DNA from: Micromonospora musae
GTDB taxonomy: Bacteria; Actinomycetota; Actinomycetes; Mycobacteriales; Micromonosporaceae
Direction: 5' to 3'
Length of the DNA stretch: 64,000 bases
NCBI RefSeq assembly: GCF_003626635.1
Contig: NZ_RAZT01000016.1
Coordinates: 62,001-126,000 of the forward strand
The stretch's first letter is position 1. Every line of letters begins with the position of its first letter. Positions 36,687 through 46,011 of the stretch are shown here, one piece after another. Position numbers and translations under genes: made by a program. The notes beneath the pieces were generated by a model, which did no database searches, was not told the DNA's origin, and saw nothing but the letters and a program-made list of their open reading frames with translations.

Positions 36687-38555
36687 ATGGCGGGGCGGAT
36701 CCGGGACGAGGACATCGCGTTGGTCCGGGAACGCACCTCGATCGAGGAGATCATCTCCGAGACGGTGACGCTCCGGTCCGCCGGCGGTGGCAACCTCAAG
36801 GGGTTGTGCCCGTTCCACGACGAGAAGAGCCCCTCGTTCAACGTGTCCCCGGCGCGCAACGTCTGGTACTGCTTCGGCTGCGGCGCCGGCGGCGACGCGA
36901 TCAAATTCCTGATGGACGCCGACCACCTCAGCTTCGTCGAGGCGGTCGAGCGGCTCGCCGGCCGCGCCGGGATCCAGCTGCGGTACCTGGAGACGGACTC
37001 GGGCCCGTCGCGGAGCCGCCCGCAGCAGGGGCAGCGGCAGCGGCTGGTCGCCGCGCACGCCGCGGCCGTCGAGTTCTACCAGTCCCAGCTCACCACGGCC
37101 GGCGCGCGACCGGCCCGCGAGTTCCTGGCCGCGCGCGGCTTCGACCGGGCGGCGGCCGAGCGCTACGCCTGCGGCTTCGCCCCCGACGCGTGGGACCAGC
37201 TCACCAAGCACCTGCGCCAACGTGGGTTCACCGCCGACGAGCTGGTCACCGCCGGGCTGTCCCGCCCGGCCCGGTCGGGCTCGCTCATCGACCGGTTCCG
37301 CCGCCGGCTGCTCTGGCCGATCCGGGACCTCACCGGGGACGTGATCGGCTTCGGGGCGCGCAAGCTCTTCGACGACGACGACGGCCCGAAGTACCTGAAC
37401 ACCCCCGAGACGCCGATCTACAAGAAGTCGCACGTCCTCTACGGCATCGACCAGGCCAAGCGGGAGATCGCCAAGCAGGGCAAGGTCGTCGTCGTCGAGG
37501 GCTACACCGACGTGATGGCCTGCCACCTGGCCGGCGTCACCACTGCCGTGGCCACCTGCGGCACCGCCTTCGGCGCCGACCACATCGGCGTGCTGCGCCG
37601 GCTCCTGCTCGACACCGACGCGGTGGCCGGCGAGATCATCTTCACCTTCGACGGGGATGCCGCCGGGCAGAAGGCCGCCCTGCGCGCCTTCGAGGACGAC
37701 CAACGCTTCGTGGGGCGTACCTTCATCGCGGTCAGCCCCGACAATATGGACCCGTGCGAGCTGCGCCTGGCCAAGGGTGACCTCGCCGTCCGCGACCTGG
37801 TCGCGCGCCGCGAACCGCTTGTCGACTTCGCGCTGCGGCACGTCATCAGCCGCCACGACCTCGACACCGTCGACGGCCGGGTGGAGGCGATGCGCCGCGC
37901 CGCACCCCTGGTCGCCAAGATCAAGGACCGGGAGAAGCGCCCCGAGTACGTCCGCAAGCTCGCCGGCGACCTCGGCATGGAGATCGAGCCCGTGCAGCGG
38001 GCCGTGCAGGCCGCCGCCTCGGGCGCGGGGGAGCGCGAGGCGCCCGCCCGGACACCCCGACCGGCCGCCGAGCCCGGCGTGGACAGCCCGCAGTCGATGG
38101 TCGAACGCGAGGCGTTGAAGCTCGCCCTCCAGCAGCCGGTGCTCGCCGGCCCGATGTTCGACGCGGTGGAGGCCCCCGAATACCGGCAGCCGGTCCACGT
38201 GGCCGTCCGCGAGGCGATCGCGGCGGCCGGTGGTGCGGTGGCGGCGGCCGGCGGGGCGGTGTGGATCGAATCGGTCCGGGACGCCTGCGCCGACCTGGCC
38301 GGCCAGGCCCTCGTCGCGGAGCTCGCCGTCGAACCGCTGCGGATCGACGGCGAGCCGGACCCCCGGTACGTCTCGGTGACCATGGCCCGACTGCAGTGGG
38401 GTTCGGTGACCGCGCGGATCAAGGACCTCAAGTCCCGGATCCAGCGGATCAACCCGATCAGCAACAAGGACGAATACTTCGCGCTCTTCGGCGAACTGCT
38501 GTCGCTGGAACAGCACGCCCGGGCGCTGCGCGAGCAGGCCGCGGGAGGACTGTAG
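36687..38555 (+). CDS. dnaG: DNA primase DnaG
   Basis: 622 aa; ATG at 36687 with GAGGAGG 8-9 bp upstream (an in-frame GTG at 36678 overlaps that site and is rejected). Makes RNA primers for replication. CHC2 zinc finger: Cys41-x2-His44 and Cys62-x2-Cys65 (CPFHDEKSPSF, YCFGCGAGGD). TOPRIM catalytic residues: VVVEGYTDVM with Glu271 and TFDGDAAGQK with Asp322 and Asp324. The C-terminal helicase-binding region is complete. Confidence 0.96.
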   Translation: MAGRIRDEDIALVRERTSIEEIISETVTLRSAGGGNLKGLCPFHDEKSPSFNVSPARNVWYCFGCGAGGDAIKFLMDADHLSFVEAVERLAGRAGIQLRYLETDSGPSRSRPQQGQRQRLVAAHAAAVEFYQSQLTTAGARPAREFLAARGFDRAAAERYACGFAPDAWDQLTKHLRQRGFTADELVTAGLSRPARSGSLIDRFRRRLLWPIRDLTGDVIGFGARKLFDDDDGPKYLNTPETPIYKKSHVLYGIDQAKREIAKQGKVVVVEGYTDVMACHLAGVTTAVATCGTAFGADHIGVLRRLLLDTDAVAGEIIFTFDGDAAGQKAALRAFEDDQRFVGRTFIAVSPDNMDPCELRLAKGDLAVRDLVARREPLVDFALRHVISRHDLDTVDGRVEAMRRAAPLVAKIKDREKRPEYVRKLAGDLGMEIEPVQRAVQAAASGAGEREAPARTPRPAAEPGVDSPQSMVEREALKLALQQPVLAGPMFDAVEAPEYRQPVHVAVREAIAAAGGAVAAAGGAVWIESVRDACADLAGQALVAELAVEPLRIDGEPDPRYVSVTMARLQWGSVTARIKDLKSRIQRINPISNKDEYFALFGELLSLEQHARALREQAAGGL

Positions 38556-39092
38556 ATGGGACTGTTCAACCGTCGACCGAAGCTCCGACCGGCCGACCGG
38601 CCACCCCTCGCCCGCGACGAGCGGGTGCTCGCCTGGGCCTCGGCCGGGAACGGCGAGGGCGGCGGAGTCCTGGTCGCCAGCAACCTCGGCATCTGGCTGC
38701 CCGGCCGGTCGGAGCGGGTGGGCTGGCACGAGCTGATCAAGGCGACCTGGTCCGGCCGGGAGTTGACGCTCACCGTGGCCGAGCACGTCGGCGAGCGGGA
38801 CGGCTACCTGGTGGTCGCCGACGCCGTCCCGCAGACGTACCTGCTGCTCGACCCGGGTGACCTGCCGCACCAGGTGCGGGCGCGGGTCACCCGGTCGGTC
38901 GCGTACACCCAGCACCACCGGGTGCCCGGCGGCGCCGGCCGGATCGCCGCCCGGCGGGCCCCCGGCGTCGACGGCCTGACCTGGACCGTCCGCTACGACC
39001 CGGGGACCCCACCCGACGACGCCGAGGTGACCGCGGAGACCGACCGGTTGGTGGAGGCGGCCCGGGCCGCCACCGCCCCCGCCGACGTCTGA
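38556..39092 (+). CDS. Hypothetical protein coupled to dnaG
   Basis: 178 aa; its ATG directly follows the dnaG stop codon with no gap. The sequence has an all-beta look in the first half (DERVLAWASAGNGEGGGVLVASNLGIWLPG, VGWHELIKATWSGRELTLTVAE), reminiscent of PH-like or bPH domains, with a variable C-terminus. No catalytic motif. Genes of this kind follow dnaG in many actinomycetes; function unknown. Strict coupling implies expression together with primase. Confidence 0.78.
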   Translation: MGLFNRRPKLRPADRPPLARDERVLAWASAGNGEGGGVLVASNLGIWLPGRSERVGWHELIKATWSGRELTLTVAEHVGERDGYLVVADAVPQTYLLLDPGDLPHQVRARVTRSVAYTQHHRVPGGAGRIAARRAPGVDGLTWTVRYDPGTPPDDAEVTAETDRLVEAARAATAPADV

Positions 39093-39116
39093 GCCGCAGC
39101 GGCCGGCGACCGCGGA

Positions 39117-40136
39117 TCAGCGGGCGCCCAGGTCCTGCAGGGCCTTCTCCGCGCCCCGGTGCAGCGGCACCGGGTCGGTGCGCCGGGCGTTCTCCAGCGA
39201 GATCCCCTTCGCGGCCGGGTTCGCCTGCGCCAACGCGTCCTTGCGGTCGAAGACCGTACGGGTGATGGCGCAGGCGACGTTCGCGTCCAGGTTCGTCCGC
39301 ACCAGCAGCACGTTCGGCACCACGATGGTCGGGGTGTCCGCGGCGGTCCGGTACGCGTCCCGGCCGATCGTGCCGGCCTGGTAGGCCGGGTTCAGCTCGG
39401 CCATCTTCGGCAGCAGCGGGGTGATGTCGAGGAACCGCACCCGGTCACCGGCGGTGGTGAACAGGTCGGTCACCCCGCCCGTGGGGAGCCCGCCGGACCA
39501 GAAGAAGGCGTCGATGCTGCCGTCCTTCATCCCCTCGACGGTCTTGGTGAGGTCGAGCCGCTGCGCCTGGATGTCCTTCGCCGGATCGAGCCCCGCCGCC
39601 TGGAGCAGCCGGTGGGCGATCACCTCGGTGCCGGACTTCGGCGAGCCGGTGGAGATCCGCTTGCCCCGCATGTCGGCGACCGAGGAGATCCCGGCGTCGT
39701 TGCGGACCACGACCTGGGTGTAGTTGTCGTAGATGCGGGCCAGCGCCTGCACCGGCTGGGCGGCGGTGAAGCTCTCCTTGCCCTGGACCGCGTTGACCGC
39801 CGTGTCGAAGAGGGAGAAGGCGACGTCGTACTGGCCGGCGACCAGCTGCTCGATGTTCTGCACCGAGGCGCCCGTCTCAGCGGCGGTGCCGCTCAGCCGG
39901 CCGCCGGTGGCGTCGGGGAGTTGACCGGCGAGGGCGTTGCCGACCACGTAGTAGACGCCTGTCGAGTTGCCGGTCGCGATGCCGACCCGGGTGTCCCGGT
40001 CCACCTCGCAGCTGACCTCGCTGGCGGTGTCGTCCTCCGCCGCGCCACCCTGCCGGCCACCGCAACCCGCCAGTCCCGCGGCCGCGACGGCGAGCACGCC
40101 CACGCCCGCGAGGAGCCGAACCTTCATCCCGCTCAC
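39117..40136 (-). CDS. TAXI-type TRAP transporter binding lipoprotein
   Basis: 339 aa, GTG start overlapping the permease stop (GTGA) with GGAGGTAA upstream. Lipoprotein signal, Cys25 in AAGLAGCGG. TAXI features: DTRVGIATGNSTGVYYVVGNALA at the N-terminus, ETGASVQNIEQLVAGQYDVAFSLFD, RGKRISTGSPKSGTEV and KDGSIDAFFWSGGLP. TAXI binding proteins deliver small organic acids or amino acids such as glutamate to TRAP permeases. The ligand here is unknown. Confidence 0.9.
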   Translation of the reverse strand: MSGMKVRLLAGVGVLAVAAAGLAGCGGRQGGAAEDDTASEVSCEVDRDTRVGIATGNSTGVYYVVGNALAGQLPDATGGRLSGTAAETGASVQNIEQLVAGQYDVAFSLFDTAVNAVQGKESFTAAQPVQALARIYDNYTQVVVRNDAGISSVADMRGKRISTGSPKSGTEVIAHRLLQAAGLDPAKDIQAQRLDLTKTVEGMKDGSIDAFFWSGGLPTGGVTDLFTTAGDRVRFLDITPLLPKMAELNPAYQAGTIGRDAYRTAADTPTIVVPNVLLVRTNLDANVACAITRTVFDRKDALAQANPAAKGISLENARRTDPVPLHRGAEKALQDLGAR

Positions 40137-42595
40137 CGTGTTACCTCCCTCAGCTCAGCAGTTGTCCCGGCCTGCCCGCCGGACCGACCGGCGGAGCCGC
40201 GTCGTACGAGCACCCCCGCGACGGCCACGGCGGCCAGCCCGACACCGATCGCCACCGACACCGGCTCCAGGCGGAGCAGGACCACGCCGGCGAGCGCGGC
40301 GAGCACCCGTTCCGGCGTACCGGCCGGTCCCACACCGGGCAGCCAGCCGCCGGCCGCGACGGCGAGTACGGCGACGCTGAGCGCGAGGACCACGGTGGCC
40401 GTCAGGATCTGCCGCGGCCCGCCGATGCCGAGCAGCCCGAGGCCCGCGGGTGTGATCACGAAGGCGATCGGGATGAGGTACGCCGGCAGCGCGTAGCGCA
40501 GCGTCTGCCACATGGTGGGCACCAGCCGGCCGCCGGTGACCGCCGCCGCGGCGACAGCGGCGAGGGCGGTCGGCGGGGACGCCTCGGAGAGCACCGCGAA
40601 GTAGAAGACGAACATCGCGGCGGCCGGCGTGGCCACCCCCAGGTCGAGCAGCGCCGGCCCGATGATCACCCAGCCGATCACGAAGGAGGCGGTGACCGGC
40701 ACGGCGAGCCCGAGCAGGGTGAGCGCGACCGCGGCGAGGAGCGCGGTGAGCACCAGCACCACGGCCGGGTCGTCGGTGACCGCTCGGGCGCCGTCCAGCA
40801 GCAACGCCGCCGTCTGCGGGCCGAGCCCGGTCTTCGTGGTGGTCGCCGTGATGATGCCGGCGGCGGCGCAGACGGCGGTGACCGCCAGCACGCCGCGTAC
40901 GCCGCCGACCAGGGCGGCGGTCAGCCGGCCCGGGGTGAGCCGGTGGGCCCGGTCCAGGAAGGAGAGTGCGGCGGCGAGCACTGTCGCGAGCACCACGGCC
41001 CGGGTGGCCGACATGCCCACGGCGAGCAGCACGATGATGACGACCAGGGACGCGAAGTGGTAGCCGAACCGGCCGAGCAACCGCCACGGGGAGGCCACGT
41101 CGACGAAGACCGCCCGGACGCCCGAGCGGCGGGCGTCGATCTCCACGGAGAGCAGGATGCCGAGGTAGTAGAGGACGGTCGGCACGGTGGCCCAGCCGAG
41201 CACCTGCAGGTACGAGACGCCGAGGTACTCGGCGATGATGAACGCCGCCGCGCCGAGCGTGGGCGGGGAGAGGATCGCGCCCACCCCGGCCGCGGCCAGC
41301 ATGCCGCCGGCGCGCTCCGCCGGGTATCCGGCCCGCCGCAGGATCGGCCAGGTCACCGCGCCGATGCTGACCGTGGTGGCGGCTCCCGAACCGGAGACGG
41401 TCCCGAGCAGGAATCCGGAGGCGACCGCGGTGCGTCCGGCGGCCGTCCGGGACCGGCGGAACGCCGCGCTGGAGAGCTCGACGAAGAACCGGCCCGCGCC
41501 GGAGAGGTCCAGCACCGCGCCGTAGATGGTGAAGAGCACGATGTACGACGCGGCGACGTCCAGCGGGGTGCCGTAGAAACCGCTGTCGGAGTTGTAGAAG
41601 GCGTCGACGAGTTGGCTGAAGTCGAGCCCGGCGTGGGCCACCGGCCAGGACTGCGGGAGCAGGCCGCCGTAGTAGCCGTAGCCGAGGAAGAGCAGGCAGA
41701 CCGCGGGCAGGATCCACCCGGTGGTACGCCGGCACGCCTCCAGCAGCAGCAGGAGCAGCACGGTGCCCATCGCCAGGTCGGCCGGGGCGAGCAACCCCTG
41801 CCGGTCGAGGAAGGCGTCGTAGCCGCCGCCACCCGAGCCGAACGGGATCGGTAGCACCGGGTAGAGGCAGGCGACCAGCGCCAGCGCGGCGAGCGACCAG
41901 TCCGCCACGGTGGGCCGGGACCGGCTGCCGGCCGCGCCCGGTCGTACGGTTCGCGGTTCGGGTTCGGCCCCGGCCGGTGGGCGCTCATCGGACTGCGGCC
42001 CGGCGTGCTCGTGCGTCGGCTCACCACTCGGCCCGGCGTGGTCGTGCGTCGGCTCACCACTCAGCCCGGCGTGGTCGTGGGTCGGCTCGGCACCCGGCCG
42101 GGCGTGGAATCCGGCGGGCTGATCGGCGCGGCGGCGCAGCCGCAGGCCGGAAGGGTAGGCGAGGAAGACCAGCGGCAGCACACCCGCGAGGAAGATGATC
42201 AGGTAATACTTGCTGCCCTGCGGCAACGGCCGGAAGACCTGCCAGAGGGCGAGCACGCCGACGGCCACCGCCGCCGCGCCGACGAGCAGGTTGACCGTGC
42301 CGGTGAGCGCCCGGCCGGGCTTCTCGTCCTCGAACTGCGCGGCCAGCTCGGGCAGCCCGTCCGGGTCGGGCCGCGGCACTGTGCCGGAGCGTCCACTGTG
42401 CTTCCCGGCCGGAGCCTCGTCGACGGCGGCGCGCGCGGTCTCGCCGGGCGCGGCGGATCCCTCGGGCGCGCGGGCCGGGTCCGGGCCGGTCGCGGCCTCG
42501 GTCGGGCCGTCCACGGCCTCCTCCGGGGCCGGGCGGCGCGGTGCCGGCGGCGAACCGTCGGGAGAGCGGGTGGACGCCACAAAGGGAAGATACAC
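40133..42595 (-). CDS. TRAP transporter permease, fused 4TM/12TM subunits
   Basis: 820 aa (GTG start at 42595; another GTG a few codons on is possible), longer than the usual ~650-700. It uses an ion gradient for uptake with the TAXI binding protein encoded downstream. The 12TM part has SGSGAATTVSIGAVTWPILRRAG, ERAGGMLAAAGVGAILSPPTLGAAAF and FYFAVLSEASPPTALAAVAAAA. The first ~80 residues are acidic and disordered. A cytoplasmic insert around residues 165-205 holds three copies of a His-containing repeat of the form GEPTHDHAGPS, and adds a metal-binding look to a loop that is normally short. Confidence 0.9.
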   Translation of the reverse strand: MYLPFVASTRSPDGSPPAPRRPAPEEAVDGPTEAATGPDPARAPEGSAAPGETARAAVDEAPAGKHSGRSGTVPRPDPDGLPELAAQFEDEKPGRALTGTVNLLVGAAAVAVGVLALWQVFRPLPQGSKYYLIIFLAGVLPLVFLAYPSGLRLRRRADQPAGFHARPGAEPTHDHAGLSGEPTHDHAGPSGEPTHEHAGPQSDERPPAGAEPEPRTVRPGAAGSRSRPTVADWSLAALALVACLYPVLPIPFGSGGGGYDAFLDRQGLLAPADLAMGTVLLLLLLEACRRTTGWILPAVCLLFLGYGYYGGLLPQSWPVAHAGLDFSQLVDAFYNSDSGFYGTPLDVAASYIVLFTIYGAVLDLSGAGRFFVELSSAAFRRSRTAAGRTAVASGFLLGTVSGSGAATTVSIGAVTWPILRRAGYPAERAGGMLAAAGVGAILSPPTLGAAAFIIAEYLGVSYLQVLGWATVPTVLYYLGILLSVEIDARRSGVRAVFVDVASPWRLLGRFGYHFASLVVIIVLLAVGMSATRAVVLATVLAAALSFLDRAHRLTPGRLTAALVGGVRGVLAVTAVCAAAGIITATTTKTGLGPQTAALLLDGARAVTDDPAVVLVLTALLAAVALTLLGLAVPVTASFVIGWVIIGPALLDLGVATPAAAMFVFYFAVLSEASPPTALAAVAAAAVTGGRLVPTMWQTLRYALPAYLIPIAFVITPAGLGLLGIGGPRQILTATVVLALSVAVLAVAAGGWLPGVGPAGTPERVLAALAGVVLLRLEPVSVAIGVGLAAVAVAGVLVRRGSAGRSGGQAGTTAELREVTR
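42005..42105. repeat. Three in-frame 33-bp repeats encoding GEPTHDHAGPS
   Basis: Inside the TRAP permease gene; units encode (minus strand) EPTHDHAGLSG, EPTHDHAGPSG and EPTHEHAGPQ. The DNA of successive units is nearly identical, which suggests recent slippage expansion. Confidence 0.85.
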
Positions 42596-42674
42596 GCCGA
42601 TTGATGGCCGGCGGGGGTGGCGCCGCCCGGGTAAATCGGGTGGAGCTGTCGGACCCGGCGGTTAGGGTCGGGCG

Positions 42675-43601
42675 GTGACCAGGGCACTCATCGAGGCACG
42701 TCGGCTGGTGAAGAGGTTCGGTGACTTCACCGCGGTCGATGGCATCGACGTAGCGGTTCTTCCCGGGGAGGCGTTCGGCTTCCTGGGGCCCAACGGCGCC
42801 GGCAAGTCGTCGACCATGCGGATGATCGGTTGCATCTCCCCGCCGAGCGGGGGCGCGCTGCGCATCCTGGGCATGGACCCGGTCCGCGACGGGCCGGCGA
42901 TCCGGGCCCGGCTCGGGGTCTGCCCGCAACTGGACAATCTCGACCCCGAGCTCACCGTTCGGGAGAACCTGACCACCTACGCCCGCTACTTCGGCATTCC
43001 CCGTCGGGTCGCCCGGCAGCGGGCGGGCGAGCTGCTCGACTTCGTCCAGCTCGCCGAGCGCGCCGACAGCAAGGTCGAGCCCCTCTCCGGTGGCATGAAG
43101 CGGCGGCTCACCATCGCCCGCGCGCTGGTGAACGAGCCGGAGATCGTGCTTCTCGACGAGCCGACCACCGGGCTCGACCCGCAGGCCCGGCACCTGGTGT
43201 GGGAGCGGCTGTTCCGGCTCAAGCAGCAGGGGGTGACGCTGGTGCTGACGACCCACTACATGGACGAGGCCGAGCAGCTCTGCGACCGGCTGGTCGTGAT
43301 GGACGGCGGCCGGATCGTCGCCGAGGGGTCGCCTCGCGTGCTGATCGAGCGGCACTCCACCCGTGAGGTGGTGGAGCTGCGCTTCGCCGCCGAGTCGCAG
43401 GAGGCGTTCGCCGGAAAGCTCGACGGGCTGGGTGAGCGGATCGAGGTGCTGCCCGACCGGATCCTGCTCTACGTCGCCGACGGTGACGCGGCGGTGGCCG
43501 AGGTGCACGCGCTCGGCCTCAACCCGGCCAACGTGCTGGTCCGCCGCAGCAGCCTGGAGGACGTCTTCCTGCACCTCACCGGCCGCACCCTCGTCGACTA
43601 G
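42675..43601 (+). CDS. ABC-2 transporter ATPase (NodI/DrrA-like)
   Basis: 308 aa, GTG start. GPNGAGKSS Walker A, VCPQLDNLDPELTVRENL, LSGGMKRRLTIARAL, LLDEPTTGLDPQARH, TTHYMDEAEQLCDR; the C-terminal part ends with VRRSSLEDVFLHLTGR. QLDNLDPELT is typical of NodI-like and related exporters. The two likely permeases lie 1.6 kb downstream, separated by a membrane protein and a PadR unit on the other strand, so this ATPase and the permeases are probably partners but on different transcripts. Confidence 0.87.
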   Translation: MTRALIEARRLVKRFGDFTAVDGIDVAVLPGEAFGFLGPNGAGKSSTMRMIGCISPPSGGALRILGMDPVRDGPAIRARLGVCPQLDNLDPELTVRENLTTYARYFGIPRRVARQRAGELLDFVQLAERADSKVEPLSGGMKRRLTIARALVNEPEIVLLDEPTTGLDPQARHLVWERLFRLKQQGVTLVLTTHYMDEAEQLCDRLVVMDGGRIVAEGSPRVLIERHSTREVVELRFAAESQEAFAGKLDGLGERIEVLPDRILLYVADGDAAVAEVHALGLNPANVLVRRSSLEDVFLHLTGRTLVD

Positions 43602-43677
43602 GGGCAACGGTGCGGGGATGGCAGCCCTAAGATCAACTCCGCAGGTTTCGGCGAACGTACGAGCGAGGGGTGATCCG

Positions 43678-44217
43678 GTGTCCGGTGTGGAGGTCGGCCT
43701 GCGACGCCAGGAGGGGCTGGGCGCTCTATACCTCGGTATCTTCGCCACCATCTGGTTCAGCGTCCCGGCCGCGGAGCAGCCACTGCGCGGCCTGCTGGTG
43801 GCGGGCAGTGTGGCGGCGCTGCTCACCGCGGTGGCCGGCGGTGTCGTCACGGCCCGGTCCCGGGGTGCGGCCGCCGGCCCGCGTGATCGGGCGAATGACC
43901 GCCGTTACCTCCTGATCGTCGTGGCCGAGTTCGCGCTCGCCGGCCTCGGTGCGGCGGCGTTGGCCGTCGCCGGCTGGTCGGAGTACATCCCTGTGCTGGT
44001 CTGCGCCGTGGTGGGGCTGCACTTCTTTCCGCTCGCACCCGTGCTGGGCAGCCCGCTGCTGCGACACCTCGGCGTCGCGACCTGCGCCGTGGCGGTGGCC
44101 GGTTTGTTTACCGGGCTGCTGACGGGGGTGTCGGCCGGCGTGGTCGTGGGCACCGGCGCCGGAGTCCTGCTGCTCGGCTACGCCCTCCGGTCGCTGGTGC
44201 GCGGCGTCCGCGGCTGA
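43678..44217 (+). CDS. Membrane protein of unknown function
   Basis: 179 aa, GTG start after GAGGGG. About six hydrophobic segments (YLGIFATIWFSVP, GLLVAGSVAALLTAVAGGVV, YLLIVVAEFALAGLGAAALAVAG, YIPVLVCAVVGLHFFPLAPVLG, ATCAVAVAGLFTGLLTGV, GTGAGVLLLGYALRSL). VGLHFFPLAP is a motif seen in several actinobacterial small membrane proteins without a known role. It lies just after the ABC ATPase. Confidence 0.7.
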   Translation: MSGVEVGLRRQEGLGALYLGIFATIWFSVPAAEQPLRGLLVAGSVAALLTAVAGGVVTARSRGAAAGPRDRANDRRYLLIVVAEFALAGLGAAALAVAGWSEYIPVLVCAVVGLHFFPLAPVLGSPLLRHLGVATCAVAVAGLFTGLLTGVSAGVVVGTGAGVLLLGYALRSLVRGVRG

Positions 44218-44289
44218 GCCACCGCCACCGCCACCGTCGCCGGTCATCGCTCCGCTCTGCGACGGACCGATCCGGCGCGGGGTGTGGCG

Positions 44290-44631
44290 TCAGCCGGCGA
44301 TGAGCAGACCCGCCCCGGCCAGCAGGGCCAGGGTGAACACCGCGGCGAGGGCGGCGGCGCGCCGGCGTGCGCCGGCACCGCCGACGAGACGTAGGGCGAG
44401 GGCGAGCGGGCCGATGGGCAGCATGGTCCGGGTCTCCTTCCGGTCGACGACGGCGATCAGGGCGGCAGCACCGAGGATGCCGGCGGCGAGCCGTAGCGGT
44501 GACACGCCCAGCTCGGTCGCGCCGTGCACGTCGGCCTGCCACTGTTCGAGGTAGCGGGCGCGCCGTTCGCGGGCGAGCAGGCGCGTGGCGCAGCGGACGA
44601 CGGTGAGCGCGACGCGCTCGGACGGCGTCAT
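44290..44631 (-). CDS. Membrane protein linked to PadR regulator
   Basis: 113 aa; its ATG overlaps the PadR stop (TGATG), so it is translationally coupled. Two or three membrane segments (PLRLAAGILGAAALIAVVD and AALAAVFTLALLAGAGLLIAG). The N-terminal TRLLARERRARYLEQWQADVHGATELG resembles the conserved entry of actinobacterial membrane proteins that are paired with PadR repressors. Role unknown; a PadR-linked signal or envelope-stress partner is possible. Confidence 0.7.
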   Translation of the reverse strand: MTPSERVALTVVRCATRLLARERRARYLEQWQADVHGATELGVSPLRLAAGILGAAALIAVVDRKETRTMLPIGPLALALRLVGGAGARRRAAALAAVFTLALLAGAGLLIAG

Positions 44632-44942
44632 CAGGCCTCCCGGGGTCGGGTGAGACGCTGCCGGGCCTTCCGCGTGGCGGCCTGCGCGCAGACTCGTCGT
44701 GCCGCCACGGCGCCGTCGACGGTCAGCTCGTACATCCGCCGTCGGGGACCGCGACGCTCGGTCTCCTCCCAGCGCGACGTCAGCCAGCCGTGGCGTTCCA
44801 GCCGCTCCAGCAGCGGGTAGACGCTGCCCGAGGGGCGCCCGGTCAGCTTGATGATCTCCAAACCCCACCGGGGCCGGTCACTGTCGAGCAGCACGCGGAG
44901 TACGTCGACCGTCGCGGCGCCGATGCGTTCGAGTGGCTGCAC
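44631..44942 (-). CDS. PadR-family transcriptional repressor
   Basis: 103 aa, GTG start. Winged helix with GLEIIKLTGRPSGSVYPLLERLERHGWLTSRWEE and RRMYELTVDGAVAARR, the standard PadR pattern; the short C-terminal helix mediates dimerisation. A CTAC...GTAG palindrome sits 10 bp upstream. It lies between the ABC ATPase and permease genes, on the opposite strand, and may control both. Confidence 0.88.
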   Translation of the reverse strand: MQPLERIGAATVDVLRVLLDSDRPRWGLEIIKLTGRPSGSVYPLLERLERHGWLTSRWEETERRGPRRRMYELTVDGAVAARRVCAQAATRKARQRLTRPREA

Positions 44943-44951
44943 GCATCAAGG

Positions 44952-44963
44952 CTACCTATGTAG
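44952..44963. promoter_or_regulatory. PadR operator candidate
   Basis: CTACCTATGTAG has arms CTAC and GTAG around a 4-bp centre, in an AT-rich stretch (TATGTAGATTAAG) that should contain the padR promoter. Located between the divergent padR and permease genes, 10 bp from the padR start. Confidence 0.6.
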
Positions 44964-45183
44964 ATTAAGCCTGTCCAGCGAATGCGGAACCGAGACTGTC
45001 GCTGTCTTCTCGTTCCCCGCCCGCCATGCTCCCGCACCGGTCCGAACTCGTGCTCACCCTCCCGGCGGGCGGCGGGCGGCGCGGCGGAAACTGCCGCGAC
45101 ACGTACGCCGGCCGGCCGTAGGGTGGCGGCGGCTGTCGTACCCCTCCGGTACGAAGGCCGCGACGGGCGGAGAGCGGTCGGGG

Positions 45184-45999
45184 GTGGTCGTGGTGGGCGT
45201 GGCCCCATCGGTGCGGGAACGGACCCGCCCGCCGCTGCCACGGGTGCCGGCGTTCACCGTCCTCAATTTCTTCCTGGTGGGCTATCGCCGCACCTGGCGG
45301 GCCGGGGTCTTCTCGTCCTTCCTGCTGCCGGTCCTGACGGTGCTCGGGTTCGGTGTCGGTGTCGGCACCTACGTCGACCAGGGCGTCGACGGCGTCAGCT
45401 ATCTCGACTGGTTGGTGCCCGGCCTGATCGCGTCGACGGCGCTGCAGGTGGCGCTCGGCGACTCGACCTGGCCCGTGTTCAGCAACTTTCAATGGATCAA
45501 GACGTACTACGCGCAGAGCGCCGCGCCGCTGCGGGTCGGTGACATCCTCGTCGGCCACCTGCTGTACGTGATGTTCCGGGTGCTCACCACGATCGCCGCC
45601 TTCCTGTTGGTCACCGCGCTCTTCGGCGCGCTGCGATCACCCTGGGCGCTGGCCACCTTGCCGGTGGCGGCGCTGCTCGGCCTGGCGGTCGCCGCACCGA
45701 CCTTCGCCTACAGCGCGGCCGTCGACAGCGACAGTTGGCTCGCCCTGTTGTTCCGCTTCGCAGTCATCCCGATGACCCTCTTCGCCGGGGTGTTCTTCCC
45801 GGTCGACGGCCTACCCGAGGGGCTGCGCTGGCTGGCGTACGCGACACCGCTCTGGCACGCCGTCGACCTGTGCCGGGCGGCGACCCTCGGCGTCGCCGCG
45901 GAGTGGTCGGTCGCCGGTCACCTGCTCTACCTCGTGGCCTGGGCGCTCGCCGGCGGCCTGCTGGCCCGCCGGGCGTTCCGCCGCCGACTCGTCGTCTAG
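45184..45999 (+). CDS. ABC-2 exporter permease 1
   Basis: 271 aa from a GTG at 45184; neighbouring GTG codons (45190, 45196) are alternatives. Six hydrophobic segments; FFLVGYRRTWRAGVFSSFLLPVLTVLGFGVGVG and DWLVPGLIASTALQVALGDSTWPVF match NodJ-like permeases. Together with the next gene, only 12 bp downstream, it forms a permease pair for the ATPase at 42675 or another ATPase. Confidence 0.85.
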   Translation: MVVVGVAPSVRERTRPPLPRVPAFTVLNFFLVGYRRTWRAGVFSSFLLPVLTVLGFGVGVGTYVDQGVDGVSYLDWLVPGLIASTALQVALGDSTWPVFSNFQWIKTYYAQSAAPLRVGDILVGHLLYVMFRVLTTIAAFLLVTALFGALRSPWALATLPVAALLGLAVAAPTFAYSAAVDSDSWLALLFRFAVIPMTLFAGVFFPVDGLPEGLRWLAYATPLWHAVDLCRAATLGVAAEWSVAGHLLYLVAWALAGGLLARRAFRRRLVV

Positions 46000-46011
46000 G
46001 AAGGGCCGATC

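Noticed and set aside
36504..38918. 804-codon open frame on the minus strand
   Set aside because: Entirely antisense to dnaG and its follower; no motifs, no ribosome site.
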